Part shown: piece by piece, positions 15,018-23,197 of the stretch
How positions within the stretch are numbered: the stretch's first letter is position 1
Layout of the letters: the number at the start of each line of letters is the position of its first letter
Assembly (NCBI GenBank): GCA_947307015.1
Contig: CAMZHV010000027.1
Coordinates: forward strand, 1 to 36,017
Direction of reading: 5' to 3'
Length of the DNA: 36,017 bases
Origin: an uncultured Prevotellaceae bacterium
GTDB lineage: Bacteria; Bacteroidota; Bacteroidia; Bacteroidales; Bacteroidaceae
Made by a program: the position numbers and the translations under genes
Notes under the pieces: generated by a model
The model's database searches: none
Told to the model about the DNA's origin: nothing
The model's input: only the letters and a program-made list of their open reading frames with translations

Positions 15018-15433
15018 TTCTTGAAGAAATTAAAGAAGAAGAAAACTGCGGCGTACTCTTTTTTCACACCCTTGGCATAGCCAATGCAGGCATTGGAACC
15101 GTTGCGCACAGTACCGTCGCTGTCGATTCTGCCGATGGTGGAGTTGCTGCCGTTACGTACGGTGCCGTTGCTTTCCACTCTGCCGATAGTGGAATTGCTG
15201 CCGTTGCGGATCGTGCCATTGCTCTCTAACCTGCCGATGAGGGCATTGCTGCTGTTGCGGATATCTCCGTTGCTGCATATCTTGCCGATGGTGGAGTTGC
15301 TGGAGTTGCGGACTGTGCCGTCGGAATCAATCCTGCCAATGCAGGAATTGCTGCTGTTGCGAAGATCCTGTGCAAAGCTCAATGGAGCTAAAGCAAACAG
15401 CGCAATAATAATGGATAATAATTTAATCTTCAT
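15014..15433 (-). CDS. Small exported protein with five 17-residue repeats (5-fold beta-flower type)
   Basis: A 139-aa protein with a signal peptide (about 1-21, FALAPLSFAQ) and five tandem 17-residue repeats of the form RNSSNSTIGRIDSDGTV, plus a partial sixth. The tail is very aromatic and basic (AAVFFFFNFFKK) and could be a membrane-contacting end. The repeat pattern matches what databases call 5-fold beta-flower proteins in Bacteroidota; function is unknown. At DNA level the repeats have a 51-bp period with synonymous changes, so the gene can vary in copy number by recombination. It is coupled to the lolA-like gene (4-nt overlap) and 24 nt downstream of the DUF4923 lipoprotein. Confidence 0.85.
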   Translation of the reverse strand: MKIKLLSIIIALFALAPLSFAQDLRNSSNSCIGRIDSDGTVRNSSNSTIGKICSNGDIRNSSNALIGRLESNGTIRNGSNSTIGRVESNGTVRNGSNSTIGRIDSDGTVRNGSNACIGYAKGVKKEYAAVFFFFNFFKK

Positions 15434-15457
15434 AGATGTAATATTTGTTAGTTAAAG

Positions 15458-16111
15458 TTACTTGCTAAGGCTGAAACCTACTTTCATACCGTCGTAGTTC
15501 TCACCGAATACGCTGGCCACAGTGCCGAGGGTGCTGTTCTTGCCGAGGAGTTGACCGACGCCATTGAAGACGGTGAGGAGCTTGTCGGCATCGTAGAGCA
15601 AGCAGAGGTTGGTGCCGTCGAGACCTACTGTACACTTCTGGTTCAGGATGCCTAATGAGCCGTTGAGATTCAAGATTTTGTTCGTGCGGTCGTAGCTGTA
15701 GGTGCCAGACGAGATGGTGCGTCCCTTGGTCGAGATGGTGAATGTCTTGTCAGAGTTAAAGGTGTAGGTCGTGGCACCTTTGGTGATGCCGACCTTTGAG
15801 AGGTACTTGTCAAGCTTCTTCTCGATGGACTGTGCTACGACAGCACCACCGGCTTTGGTGAGGAGGTTCTCGCTCTCGAAACGCACCTGGGGCTCCTGAT
15901 AGGTCCATGTGCCGACGAAACTTTGTTCGGTGAGCGTGTTGGAGAGCAGGCCACCGAGGAGGTTCTCGAGAATGGCTGCGCCAGCGGAAACGATGTCTGT
16001 GCCTGCACTTGAACCTGTTGTTCCTGTCGTAGTTCCTGTGCCGAGGGTGGTACAACCGCTGAGGGTAAGGATGGTGGCGAAGATAGTTGCCTTGATACTG
16101 ATTTTCATCAT
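15458..16111 (-). CDS. DUF4923-family lipoprotein
   Basis: A 217-aa predicted lipoprotein: the signal ends in the lipobox LTLSGC (Cys at about residue 20), followed by a Thr/Gly-rich linker. The mature part contains FVGTWTYQEPQVRFESENLL (about 65-85), typical of DUF4923 proteins of Bacteroidales, and a lipocalin-like strand series (YTFNSDKTFTI, SGTYSYDRTNKILNLNG). Function is unknown; the closing beta-barrel-like pattern suggests a lipid- or envelope-related role. It lies 12 nt downstream of the pseudouridine synthase gene and may share its transcript. Confidence 0.88.
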   Translation of the reverse strand: MMKISIKATIFATILTLSGCTTLGTGTTTGTTGSSAGTDIVSAGAAILENLLGGLLSNTLTEQSFVGTWTYQEPQVRFESENLLTKAGGAVVAQSIEKKLDKYLSKVGITKGATTYTFNSDKTFTISTKGRTISSGTYSYDRTNKILNLNGSLGILNQKCTVGLDGTNLCLLYDADKLLTVFNGVGQLLGKNSTLGTVASVFGENYDGMKVGFSLSK

Positions 16112-16123
16112 ATTATATGATTC

Positions 16124-17035
16124 TTAGTCTTGTTGTGTTTTGAGAAGTTTCATGAAGTTAGAGGGGTAGGGCGTTTCGAAGTTCATCACCTCGCCTGTAC
16201 GGGGATGGTAGAAGTCTAAACGATAAGCGTGGAGGCAGAGGCGTCCGATGGGGTCGCGACCATTGCCATATTTCTGGTCGCCGAGCACGGGATGGCCAAT
16301 GTCCTGCATGTGAACACGAATCTGATTCTTGCGGCCTGTCTCTAATTTGAGTTCCACCAGCGAACAGCTCGGTGTCTTTTGGAGCGTATGGTAATGTGTG
16401 ACGGCGTACTTCCCGCCACCTGGGTCGGTGTCTGAGGAGTAGGTGATGTATGCTTTGTTGTCCTTGAGCCACGACTCGATGGTGCCACCCTCATGCTCCA
16501 TCTCACCGCTGACGACGGCGATGTAGCGACGGTCGAAGACAATGTCATGCCAATTGTCCTCGAGGATCTTGGCAATCTCAATGCTCTTGGCGTACATCAT
16601 GAGACCGCTGGTCTCTCGGTCAAGGCGGTGGACCGTGTGAGCCGTACACTTGAAATGACGCTTTGCGAAATACTCGTCAAGGACCTGTTTTACAGAATAT
16701 TGTTTTGCTGTAGCCGGCATAGAAAGGATGCCCGGTGCTTTCTCAATGACGATGAGGTCTTTGTCCTCGTAGACAATCTTCACATAGCTGTTGAGGAGTT
16801 GGGTAGAGCCCTTGTGCTTGCTCACCCGCACGACCTGTCCTGGGCGCAGCGGCTCATCGTAGCGCGTGGTGTTACGGCGGTTGACGGTGACACCGTGGCC
16901 TGCAAGGATGTCCTTTGCCCGGTTGCGTGAGAGGCTCATTGACTGAATGAGGAACTCTAAAAGTGTTGTCTCCTCGCGTACGATGAGCTCATTATATTTC
17001 GATGCGGCATATTCTGCACCAGTCTTATTCTTCAT
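16124..17035 (-). CDS. RluA-family 23S rRNA pseudouridine synthase (RluD-like)
   Basis: A 303-aa RluA-family synthase. The N-terminal S4 RNA-binding domain (about 22-75) is followed by the catalytic domain, with the nucleophilic Asp at D139 in VHRLDRETSGLM, plus RRYIAVVSG and the C-terminal GRKNQIRVHMQDIGHPVLGD block. It isomerises uridines in rRNA. The exact target cannot be read from the sequence, but it lies 8 nt downstream of rlmH. RlmH methylates pseudouridine 1915 of 23S rRNA, a product of RluD, so a RluD-like role is a reasonable inference. RluA and RluC types remain possible. Confidence 0.92.
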   Translation of the reverse strand: MKNKTGAEYAASKYNELIVREETTLLEFLIQSMSLSRNRAKDILAGHGVTVNRRNTTRYDEPLRPGQVVRVSKHKGSTQLLNSYVKIVYEDKDLIVIEKAPGILSMPATAKQYSVKQVLDEYFAKRHFKCTAHTVHRLDRETSGLMMYAKSIEIAKILEDNWHDIVFDRRYIAVVSGEMEHEGGTIESWLKDNKAYITYSSDTDPGGGKYAVTHYHTLQKTPSCSLVELKLETGRKNQIRVHMQDIGHPVLGDQKYGNGRDPIGRLCLHAYRLDFYHPRTGEVMNFETPYPSNFMKLLKTQQD

Positions 17036-17043
17036 AAGTATAA

Positions 17044-17517
17044 TTATTCATGATGATAGGGTTCGCCGCGCAGAATGGTATGTGCACGGTAGAGTTGTTC
17101 GACGAAGAGCAGTCGGATGAGCTGGTGAGAGAAGGTCATCTGCGATAGTGAGATCTCTTCCTTGGCCAGCGCATGAATGGAAGCGTCAAAGCCGTAGGGG
17201 CCTCCGACCACGAAAATGATGCGTCGAGCGCCCGTGTTCATGCGTTTCTGTAGCCAAGACGCGAAGTCCACGGAGCGCCGCTCCATGCCGTGTTCGTCGA
17301 GGAGCACGAGATAGTCATCGGCATGTAGCTGCTTCTTGATCATTTCGGCCTCCATCGTCTTCTGCTGGTCAGGCGTCAGCGCCTTCGTGGATTTCAGTTC
17401 GGGGATGACCTCTATGGCAAAGGGCGCGTAGTGACTCAGACGACTGGCATAGTCGTCGATGAGGACTTGCACGTGGCGGTCTGTGGTCTTGCCGATGACG
17501 AGGAGGATGAGTTTCAA
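17044..17517 (-). CDS. rlmH: RlmH, 23S rRNA (pseudouridine1915-N3)-methyltransferase
   Basis: A 157-aa SPOUT-class methyltransferase, usual length. It uses S-adenosylmethionine to methylate N3 of pseudouridine 1915 in helix 69 of 23S rRNA. Key motifs: LLDEHGMERRSVDFASWLQ (about 91-110), the knot motif IIFVVGGPYGFD (about 120-131), and the C-terminal SLSQMTFSHQLIRLLFVEQLYRA with the RGEPYHHE end. The start MKLILLVIGKT is canonical. The pseudouridine synthase gene follows after 8 nt. Upstream lies a 219-bp gap with an inverted repeat. Confidence 0.97.
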   Translation of the reverse strand: MKLILLVIGKTTDRHVQVLIDDYASRLSHYAPFAIEVIPELKSTKALTPDQQKTMEAEMIKKQLHADDYLVLLDEHGMERRSVDFASWLQKRMNTGARRIIFVVGGPYGFDASIHALAKEEISLSQMTFSHQLIRLLFVEQLYRAHTILRGEPYHHE

Positions 17518-17521
17518 CTAA

Positions 17522-17736
17522 TTAATAAAATTTTTGCAAGCTCCGCTTGTTTTTGAAGTTAGCGAAGTTAAGGAAGTTCTTCAAGTATGAAGCGACCAGA
17601 GGTCGAGCGATGTGGCCTTGGCCACAGAAGTTAGAGACAATAGTTCTGTATGCAGATTTCTTGCAAGTAGCATAGGTGTCGTCGTTAACTTCTTTAACTT
17701 CCATTTCATGTGAAACTTGGATAATGAATAATGGGG
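17522..17736. repeat. Intergenic inverted-repeat element between rlmH and the TPR gene
   Basis: gaagttaaggaagtt (17564-17578) and aacttctttaacttc (17687-17701) are inverted copies with one mismatch and flank about 108 bp. A 72-codon minus-strand frame with a GTG start at 17740 overlaps the preceding stop codon, but its ends are encoded by the repeat arms and it resembles no family I know. I treat the stretch as a non-coding repeat with a doubtful ORF. Confidence 0.5.
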
Positions 17737-19416
17737 TCACTTTTCATTTAACAGCTTCGCTGCTGTCTCGTCGCCGAGTTCAGCAGCGCGTTGGAGTGCT
17801 TCCTTGGCTTCCTTTTCCTTACCTTGCTGTCGGAGTGTGACGCCGAGGATGCGGTAGGCGTCAGCAAATTCATCGTCAAGTGCTATGGCAGCATGGGCTG
17901 CTGCGGCAGCTTCCTCGAATTGGCTGAAGCGGTAGTTGACGGCGGCGAGTTCGGCCTGGAAGAGCGGTTCTTCGGGCTGCATCTTGACGGCTCGTTCGAT
18001 ATCGCTGAGTGCCTGCGGGTACATCCGGCAGCGCATCTCTGCTTGTTCGCGCTGGTAGTAGAAGTTGGCGTTGAGACTATTGGACATGAGGTGCTCGTAG
18101 TCGTTGAGATCGACGACGGCCTCGCGGTATTTATTCATCGACAGCAGCGTCTGAGCTCGCATGAGAAGTGCGGGGGCTGCGTCGGCGACATAAGGCTTGG
18201 TGTAGCAGGCCACAGCACTGTCCTGAAGGGCGAGTACGGCAGCGGTATCACCCAGCATCTGCTGGCACTGAGCGGCGTAGAGATAGTTGCTAGAAGCCCG
18301 CAGGTTGGACTTGTTGACGTCGAGGAACAGCTGGCAGGCGTCGGCATAGCGCTTCTGGCCGTAGAGGATATGTGCCTTCAATGTCTTGTAGACGGCTTCG
18401 GGCGACTGGGCGTATGCCGCATCGATGTCTTCGACAGCGCGGTCGAGCGTCCAGCCTTCGGGCAGCTCGCCGCCAGCTTGCACCTTGGCAAAAATGGAAC
18501 GGGCACGCGAGTAGAGAATTTCATCCTTCTTCTCTACGGACTTCAGACCAGCTTCCCAAGTCTCCTCGGCAGCGCTGAGATCACCTTTGGCTGCGAGCAT
18601 CTCTGCCTTCATCGTGTAACCGTTTTCCTGCTTAGGGAAGGTGGTGATAAAGTCATCGACATAAGCCAGATAGGTGGCTGTGTCGCGCGTTCCAATTAAA
18701 TAGATGAAGCTGTTGGCCTGCTCGGCATCCGCGGGTAGTTCCTTGCGAATGAGAATTTCTCGGTAGTCATCTTGTGTGGCTGACATGGCCGTGGTCGTTA
18801 GGCTGCGGGCGTAGTCGGCAGAAATGGCGAAGCACTTGCCTTTGTCCTCGCCGGCTGCAAGTTGCAGCAGGCCGACGACCTCGCCGTCATCGTTCATCAC
18901 GGGGCATGACATCGCTTTCTCCGTCACCTCTACAGGCAGCGTGTAGTAGGCGAAACGCTCATTGAAAGTTTCTGCTTTTTCAATCTTCGTGATAGTGGGT
19001 ACGTTCGCCTTGCTGGAGAGGTAAGGCATGATGTATGCCGGAAAACCTTTCGCGCTGTTAATGGTCGCCACAGTCAATGGTGTTGATTTCTTGATGTCGA
19101 TGCGTAGTTTAACCACATCGTAGAGGGCGCTGGCTCCGGCAATACATCGCACAGCCCATTCTTTGCCGTCCTCGTCGATGGCCACGGCTCGTGCGGCACC
19201 TTTAAAAGAGGAATAATCTGAGAGCGCTGTGCCGTTGGTGTCGATGAAGAAACCGTTGGTGGAGACGAGGATATTACCGTCGGCACCATAGGTGACGATA
19301 TTCAACTGTGCCTTGCGGGCTTTCTTGAACCATTTCGTCGACTGTGCATCTGTGGCAGTGGCTAAGAGCAATAAGCCGCAGAGCGCGAAGAAATAATGTA
19401 TGATATGGAATTTCAT
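17737..19416 (-). CDS. Exported TPR protein with a degenerate trypsin-like domain
   Basis: A 559-aa protein with a signal peptide (about 1-24, LLATATDAQ). The N-terminal half (about 35-215) has the order of a trypsin/DegP-like protease: GFFIDTNGTALSDYSSF where active members have an N-A-H motif, YDVVKLRID where the Asp strand lies, and MSCPVMNDDGEVVGL where GNSGGPV would be. The catalytic His is absent and the Ser motif is lost, so it is probably not a peptidase. The C-terminal half (about 230-559) is a run of TPR helices (for example FADAYRILGVTLRQQGKEKEAKEALQRA). It probably acts as a periplasmic scaffold. It starts 9 nt after recN. Confidence 0.85.
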   Translation of the reverse strand: MKFHIIHYFFALCGLLLLATATDAQSTKWFKKARKAQLNIVTYGADGNILVSTNGFFIDTNGTALSDYSSFKGAARAVAIDEDGKEWAVRCIAGASALYDVVKLRIDIKKSTPLTVATINSAKGFPAYIMPYLSSKANVPTITKIEKAETFNERFAYYTLPVEVTEKAMSCPVMNDDGEVVGLLQLAAGEDKGKCFAISADYARSLTTTAMSATQDDYREILIRKELPADAEQANSFIYLIGTRDTATYLAYVDDFITTFPKQENGYTMKAEMLAAKGDLSAAEETWEAGLKSVEKKDEILYSRARSIFAKVQAGGELPEGWTLDRAVEDIDAAYAQSPEAVYKTLKAHILYGQKRYADACQLFLDVNKSNLRASSNYLYAAQCQQMLGDTAAVLALQDSAVACYTKPYVADAAPALLMRAQTLLSMNKYREAVVDLNDYEHLMSNSLNANFYYQREQAEMRCRMYPQALSDIERAVKMQPEEPLFQAELAAVNYRFSQFEEAAAAAHAAIALDDEFADAYRILGVTLRQQGKEKEAKEALQRAAELGDETAAKLLNEK

Positions 19417-19425
19417 TCTTTTGGA

Positions 19426-21108
19426 TTATAGCTTGGTTGGGGTTTGGAGCAAGGCACGGGCGTTCTGTATGGCAGCTTCGGTGAGGGCTGCACCGCTGAG
19501 CATGTGTGCCAGCTCATTGACGCGTTGCTCCGTGTCGAGTTCTTCGATATGACTTGTCGTGCCTTCTGCATCATCCTGTTTGTACACGCGATAGTGATGT
19601 TGGCCGATGGCAGCGATTTGTGGCAGGTGCGTGATGGATATGACCTGACGGCCACCGTCGCCCATTTCGCGCATCATCAACGCCATGCGTTCGGCAATCT
19701 GCCCGCTGACTCCGGTGTCAATCTCGTCGAAGATAATCGTGGGCAGCTGCACGGCGCCGCTGATCATCGCTTTCAGGGAGAGCATCACACGGGCAATCTC
19801 ACCGCCAGAGGCGACATCGGCAATGCGTTGCAGGGGCGAATTCTTGTTGGCACTGAAGAGGAAGTTCACTTGATCGAGTCCATTGGCCGTCGGCTCTTTG
19901 CGCTGGCTGACTTCTACGCTGAACTGTACGTTAGGGATGCCAAGGGGAGCAAGTCGTTCACGCAGTTGACTCTCCACCTGACGTGCCGCCTGTTGGCGCT
20001 GCTTCGAGAGCTTGCGGGCGTGTGTCATGACCGTGTCGTAGGCTTGTTTCCGCTGCTGCTGCAATTGTTGCAGTTGGTCATCGCTGTTGTCTATCTGTTC
20101 CAGCTGCTCGCCATACTGACGTTCAAGATCCATGAGCGCCGCCTCGTCGCTGACATGATGTTTCTTGAGTGCTGCATAGAACGCACTTAGCCATTCATTG
20201 ATTTTCTCGAGGCGGTCAGGGTCATCATCCACGCAGTCTACCTCGCTGTCCAGTTCGCTTTGAATGTCCTTCAACTCGATGATGCAACTGTCCAAACGTG
20301 CCGAGAGCTCTTCTGCCGATGGAAGCAGAGAGGCTATGCTATCTAATTGACGCTGTGCTTCGTGTAACGCAGACACGACGCCCATCGATGTCCGATCGTC
20401 GCCCTGCATGAGGTTCGAAGCCGACCAAAGTGCCGAATGGATGTCCTCGGCATGTTCGAGTAGTTGCGCCTCCTGTTCCAACTCCTCCTGACGTCCTTCT
20501 TCCAAATCAAGTTCTTGGAGTTGCTGTAGCTGGAAACGAATGAAATCCTCGTCGTCGTGGATGCGGGCAATCTGCTGCTCGGCCTCCTTCAATTGGCGGC
20601 ATACCTGTTGGTAGTTGTCGAACGCTTTGGCGTAAGCAGTACGTTCGCTGTCATTGTGTGCGATGATGTCAAGTACAGAGAGCTGGAAATCTTCGTTGGC
20701 CAACAGGAGGTTCTGGTGCTGGGAATGAATATCAATGAGCTGGTCGCCCAGTTCGCGCAGCTGCGACACCTGTGCCGGTGTGTCGTTGATGAAGGCACGG
20801 CTCTTACCCGTGGCGGTGAGCTCGCGGCGGATGATGCAGGCATGGCCGTCGAAATCGAGTTCATGGCGCTCGAAGAAGGGCTCCATACCGTAGCCTGTGA
20901 GGTCGAACTCTGCTTCGATGACGCAGCGGCTGGCACCAGCCTTAATCATACGCGTCTCAGCACGTTGTCCGAGGAGTAGTCCGATGGCGCCCAAGAGGAT
21001 GCTCTTGCCGGCACCCGTCTCTCCCGTGATGACCGAGAAGCCGCTATGGAAACGGATGTCCAAGGCAGCGATGAGGGCGTAGTTCTGTATGGAAAGGGAA
21101 CGTATCAC
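19426..21108 (-). CDS. recN: RecN, DNA repair ATPase
   Basis: An SMC-like ATPase acting in recombinational repair of double-strand breaks. GTG at 21108 is preferred as start: it gives VIRSLSIQNYALI, the usual RecN N-terminus, and overlaps the upstream stop codon by 4 nt (GTGA). An ATG 18 nt further upstream (21126) lies inside the neighbour. The 560-aa product shows Walker A GETGAGKSIL (about 29-38), a central coiled coil rich in Glu/Gln/Leu (about 150-370), the ABC signature ASGGEIARVMLSLKAMI, Walker B PTIIFDEIDTGVSG and the H-loop region ISITHLPQIAA. It is part of the dnaN-coaBC-porD-recN block. Confidence 0.96.
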   Translation of the reverse strand: MIRSLSIQNYALIAALDIRFHSGFSVITGETGAGKSILLGAIGLLLGQRAETRMIKAGASRCVIEAEFDLTGYGMEPFFERHELDFDGHACIIRRELTATGKSRAFINDTPAQVSQLRELGDQLIDIHSQHQNLLLANEDFQLSVLDIIAHNDSERTAYAKAFDNYQQVCRQLKEAEQQIARIHDDEDFIRFQLQQLQELDLEEGRQEELEQEAQLLEHAEDIHSALWSASNLMQGDDRTSMGVVSALHEAQRQLDSIASLLPSAEELSARLDSCIIELKDIQSELDSEVDCVDDDPDRLEKINEWLSAFYAALKKHHVSDEAALMDLERQYGEQLEQIDNSDDQLQQLQQQRKQAYDTVMTHARKLSKQRQQAARQVESQLRERLAPLGIPNVQFSVEVSQRKEPTANGLDQVNFLFSANKNSPLQRIADVASGGEIARVMLSLKAMISGAVQLPTIIFDEIDTGVSGQIAERMALMMREMGDGGRQVISITHLPQIAAIGQHHYRVYKQDDAEGTTSHIEELDTEQRVNELAHMLSGAALTEAAIQNARALLQTPTKL

Positions 21109-22010
21109 TGTTTGAGTTTCTCCCAATAATTGTTCTGTGAGGGATTGAGGCGGAAAAGGATATCATAGATAACTTCACGCTCCTGTGACGTTCCTTTGCC
21201 GTTAAAAATGCTGACGAGTTCGTCGCGCTTGAAGTCCGTGAAGATCTGCGGCAGCTGGCTCAGCGACTTGTCTTCGTGCGATTCCTTGAGTAGTGTCATG
21301 GCTTCAGAGATGGCCGCACGCGCCGAGTCGGTGTTTTCAGCCATGTGGTCGAGGCCGTTGCGATAGTAGATGTATTGCATCTGACGGAACTTCTCCATGG
21401 AACCGTCTAGGTAGTCGTTGACGATAGCATAGCGATTCTTCGTGTCGTCAAAAGCTTTCCAGCCTTTATAGCCTAAACTCTCAGCGTTGTTGCAGACGTC
21501 CTGAGCCATGCGCAGCACCTCGGTACCGCCCATAGGCGCCATGGTGTCGAGGTCGAGACCGATGATCATGTAAGCCCAGTAAGCTATGACCGCCGTGAGG
21601 TTGTTGTCCACCTGTTCTGGTCGCCACTCCAGCTGGTCGAATTCCTGAAAAATGAAGTCGAAGTCTTTGTCGTTGATATTCCACACTGTCGTCGTGTAGG
21701 CCGAGTTGTACACGGGTCGTATGCTGGCTACGAGGAGGCTGCCTTTGAACGAATTATCGGTTTCGCTGTACGTGTCGATGGTGATGTTGAACGTGCATTG
21801 GATGCGTTCGACCTCGCGAAACGTGAGGTTTGTCCACGCATGTTCGTTGAGTAATTGCGTCAGCGATCGTTCCAACGCATCGAAGACACCTGACTTGGTG
21901 TTCGACACCTGTTCGCGGTTAATGATGACCTTGGCGTTCAACTCTTGTGCCGCCGCTGCCAAAGGTAGCAAAGCAGTTGTCAATAGTATGATAATAAGGC
22001 GCTTCATCAT
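21105..22010 (-). CDS. porD: DUF4835-family protein, PorD-like type IX secretion accessory
   Basis: A 301-aa exported protein (signal peptide about 1-21, LLPLAAAAQ) of the DUF4835 family, which databases name PorD of the type IX secretion system. Family segments: ELNAKVIINREQV at the mature N-terminus, FREVERIQCTFNITI, the aromatic block FIFQEFDQLEWRPEQVDNNLTAVIAYWAYMIIG, and RLNPSQNNYWEKLKQ at the end. The precise role in secretion is not established from sequence. Its start overlaps coaBC and its end overlaps recN, each by 4 nt. The coaBC-porD-recN order recurs in Bacteroidota, from general knowledge. Confidence 0.88.
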   Translation of the reverse strand: MMKRLIIILLTTALLPLAAAAQELNAKVIINREQVSNTKSGVFDALERSLTQLLNEHAWTNLTFREVERIQCTFNITIDTYSETDNSFKGSLLVASIRPVYNSAYTTTVWNINDKDFDFIFQEFDQLEWRPEQVDNNLTAVIAYWAYMIIGLDLDTMAPMGGTEVLRMAQDVCNNAESLGYKGWKAFDDTKNRYAIVNDYLDGSMEKFRQMQYIYYRNGLDHMAENTDSARAAISEAMTLLKESHEDKSLSQLPQIFTDFKRDELVSIFNGKGTSQEREVIYDILFRLNPSQNNYWEKLKQ

Positions 22011-23197
22011 TCGTTATTCATCATTTTTTCTAATTGGTCGATGATATCGCGTGCCACCTCCCGCTTGCTTTTGAGCGGGTAGGGGATTGCCTCGTCGCGA
22101 GTGATAATTGTCACCTTGTTCGTGTCATGACGAAAACCAGCGCCCTCGTCGTTCAGCGAGTTGAGGACAATGAAATCAAAGTTCTTGCGGGCAAGTTTCT
22201 CACGGGCATGGGCCTCCTCGTCGTTGGTTTCTAAGGCAAAACCCACGAGACGTTGTCCATCGCGTTTCATCTGTCCGAGACCAGCGGCAATATCACGTGT
22301 AGGCTTCAGACGCAGCACGAGGTCGTCGCCTTCGCGTTTGATCTTTGTTTCGGCCACGCTGTCTGGCGTAAAATCGGCCACTGCGGCGCAGAGGATGGCA
22401 GCGTCGGCGGTCGGGAAAAGACTGCTGGATGCCTCCCACATCTGTTGGGCGCTCTCGACGGGCGTCACCGTGATGCCTGCAACGGCTGTCGTGCATGACA
22501 CGGGACCACTGATAAGCTGGACGTCTGCACCTCGGCGAGCACACTCCTCGGCAAGGGCATAGCCCATCTTGCCGCTGGAGTAGTTGCCGATGAAGCGGAC
22601 AGGATCGATGCGTTCGTAGGTGGGCCCAGCTGTGATAAGCACGCGGCGGCCACGGAGGGAGCTTTGTGCGTTGAGGGCAGCAAGGACGACTTCGGCGATA
22701 CGCTCCGGTTCCTCCATGCGCCCCTTGCCGATGAGGTGGCTGGCAAGCTCTCCGGCAGCGGGCTCGATGACGGTGACGCCGCGCTGACGCAGCAACGCGA
22801 GGTTGTCTTGCGTTGAAGCATGAGCCCACATGTCAAGATCCATAGCTGGCGCGATGAACACGGGTGCCTTCATCGACAAATAGGTCGTGATGAGCATATT
22901 GTCGGCTATGCCGTGTGCCATTTTGCCAATCGTCGAGGCCGTGGCGGGAGCGATTACCATGGCGTCTGCCCAGAGGCCGAGGCTGACATGACTGTGCCAC
23001 GTGCCGTCACGCTGTGCGAAGAAATCGCTGATGACTGGCTTCGACGTTAGTGCCGACAGCGTGACGGGCGTGATGAACTCCTTGCCGGCGGGCGTGATGA
23101 CAACTTGCACCTCATGTCCCTGCTTGACGAACTGGCGGATGAGCGTACATGCCTTGTAAGCCGCGATGCTTCCTGTGATACCTAAGACGATGTTCAT
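22007..23197 (-). CDS. coaBC: CoaBC, bifunctional phosphopantothenoylcysteine decarboxylase / synthase
   Basis: A 396-aa bifunctional enzyme of coenzyme A synthesis. The N-terminal CoaC flavoprotein (about 1-180) decarboxylates 4'-phosphopantothenoylcysteine; the C-terminal CoaB (about 184-396) makes it from phosphopantothenate, cysteine and CTP. CoaC signs: GITGSIAAYKA, the catalytic His in SHVSLGLWAD (H70), APATASTIGKMAHGIADNML and APAMDLDMW. The loop around 148-161 reads PAAGELASHLIGKGRM, with Ser where E. coli CoaC has its active-site Cys. CoaB signs: LITAGPTYERIDPVRFI, NYSSGKMGYALAEE and AAVADFTP...KIKR. It overlaps both neighbours by 4 nt. Confidence 0.96.
   Translation of the reverse strand: MNIVLGITGSIAAYKACTLIRQFVKQGHEVQVVITPAGKEFITPVTLSALTSKPVISDFFAQRDGTWHSHVSLGLWADAMVIAPATASTIGKMAHGIADNMLITTYLSMKAPVFIAPAMDLDMWAHASTQDNLALLRQRGVTVIEPAAGELASHLIGKGRMEEPERIAEVVLAALNAQSSLRGRRVLITAGPTYERIDPVRFIGNYSSGKMGYALAEECARRGADVQLISGPVSCTTAVAGITVTPVESAQQMWEASSSLFPTADAAILCAAVADFTPDSVAETKIKREGDDLVLRLKPTRDIAAGLGQMKRDGQRLVGFALETNDEEAHAREKLARKNFDFIVLNSLNDEGAGFRHDTNKVTIITRDEAIPYPLKSKREVARDIIDQLEKMMNNE

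Noticed and set aside
17522..17740. 72-codon frame with GTG start overlapping the TPR stop codon
   Set aside because: Its ends are made of the inverted repeat arms and it matches no family; treated as repeat DNA, with doubt recorded.
21109..21126. Longer RecN start (ATG 21126)
   Set aside because: GTG at 21108 gives the standard RecN N-terminus and a typical 4-nt overlap with the upstream gene.
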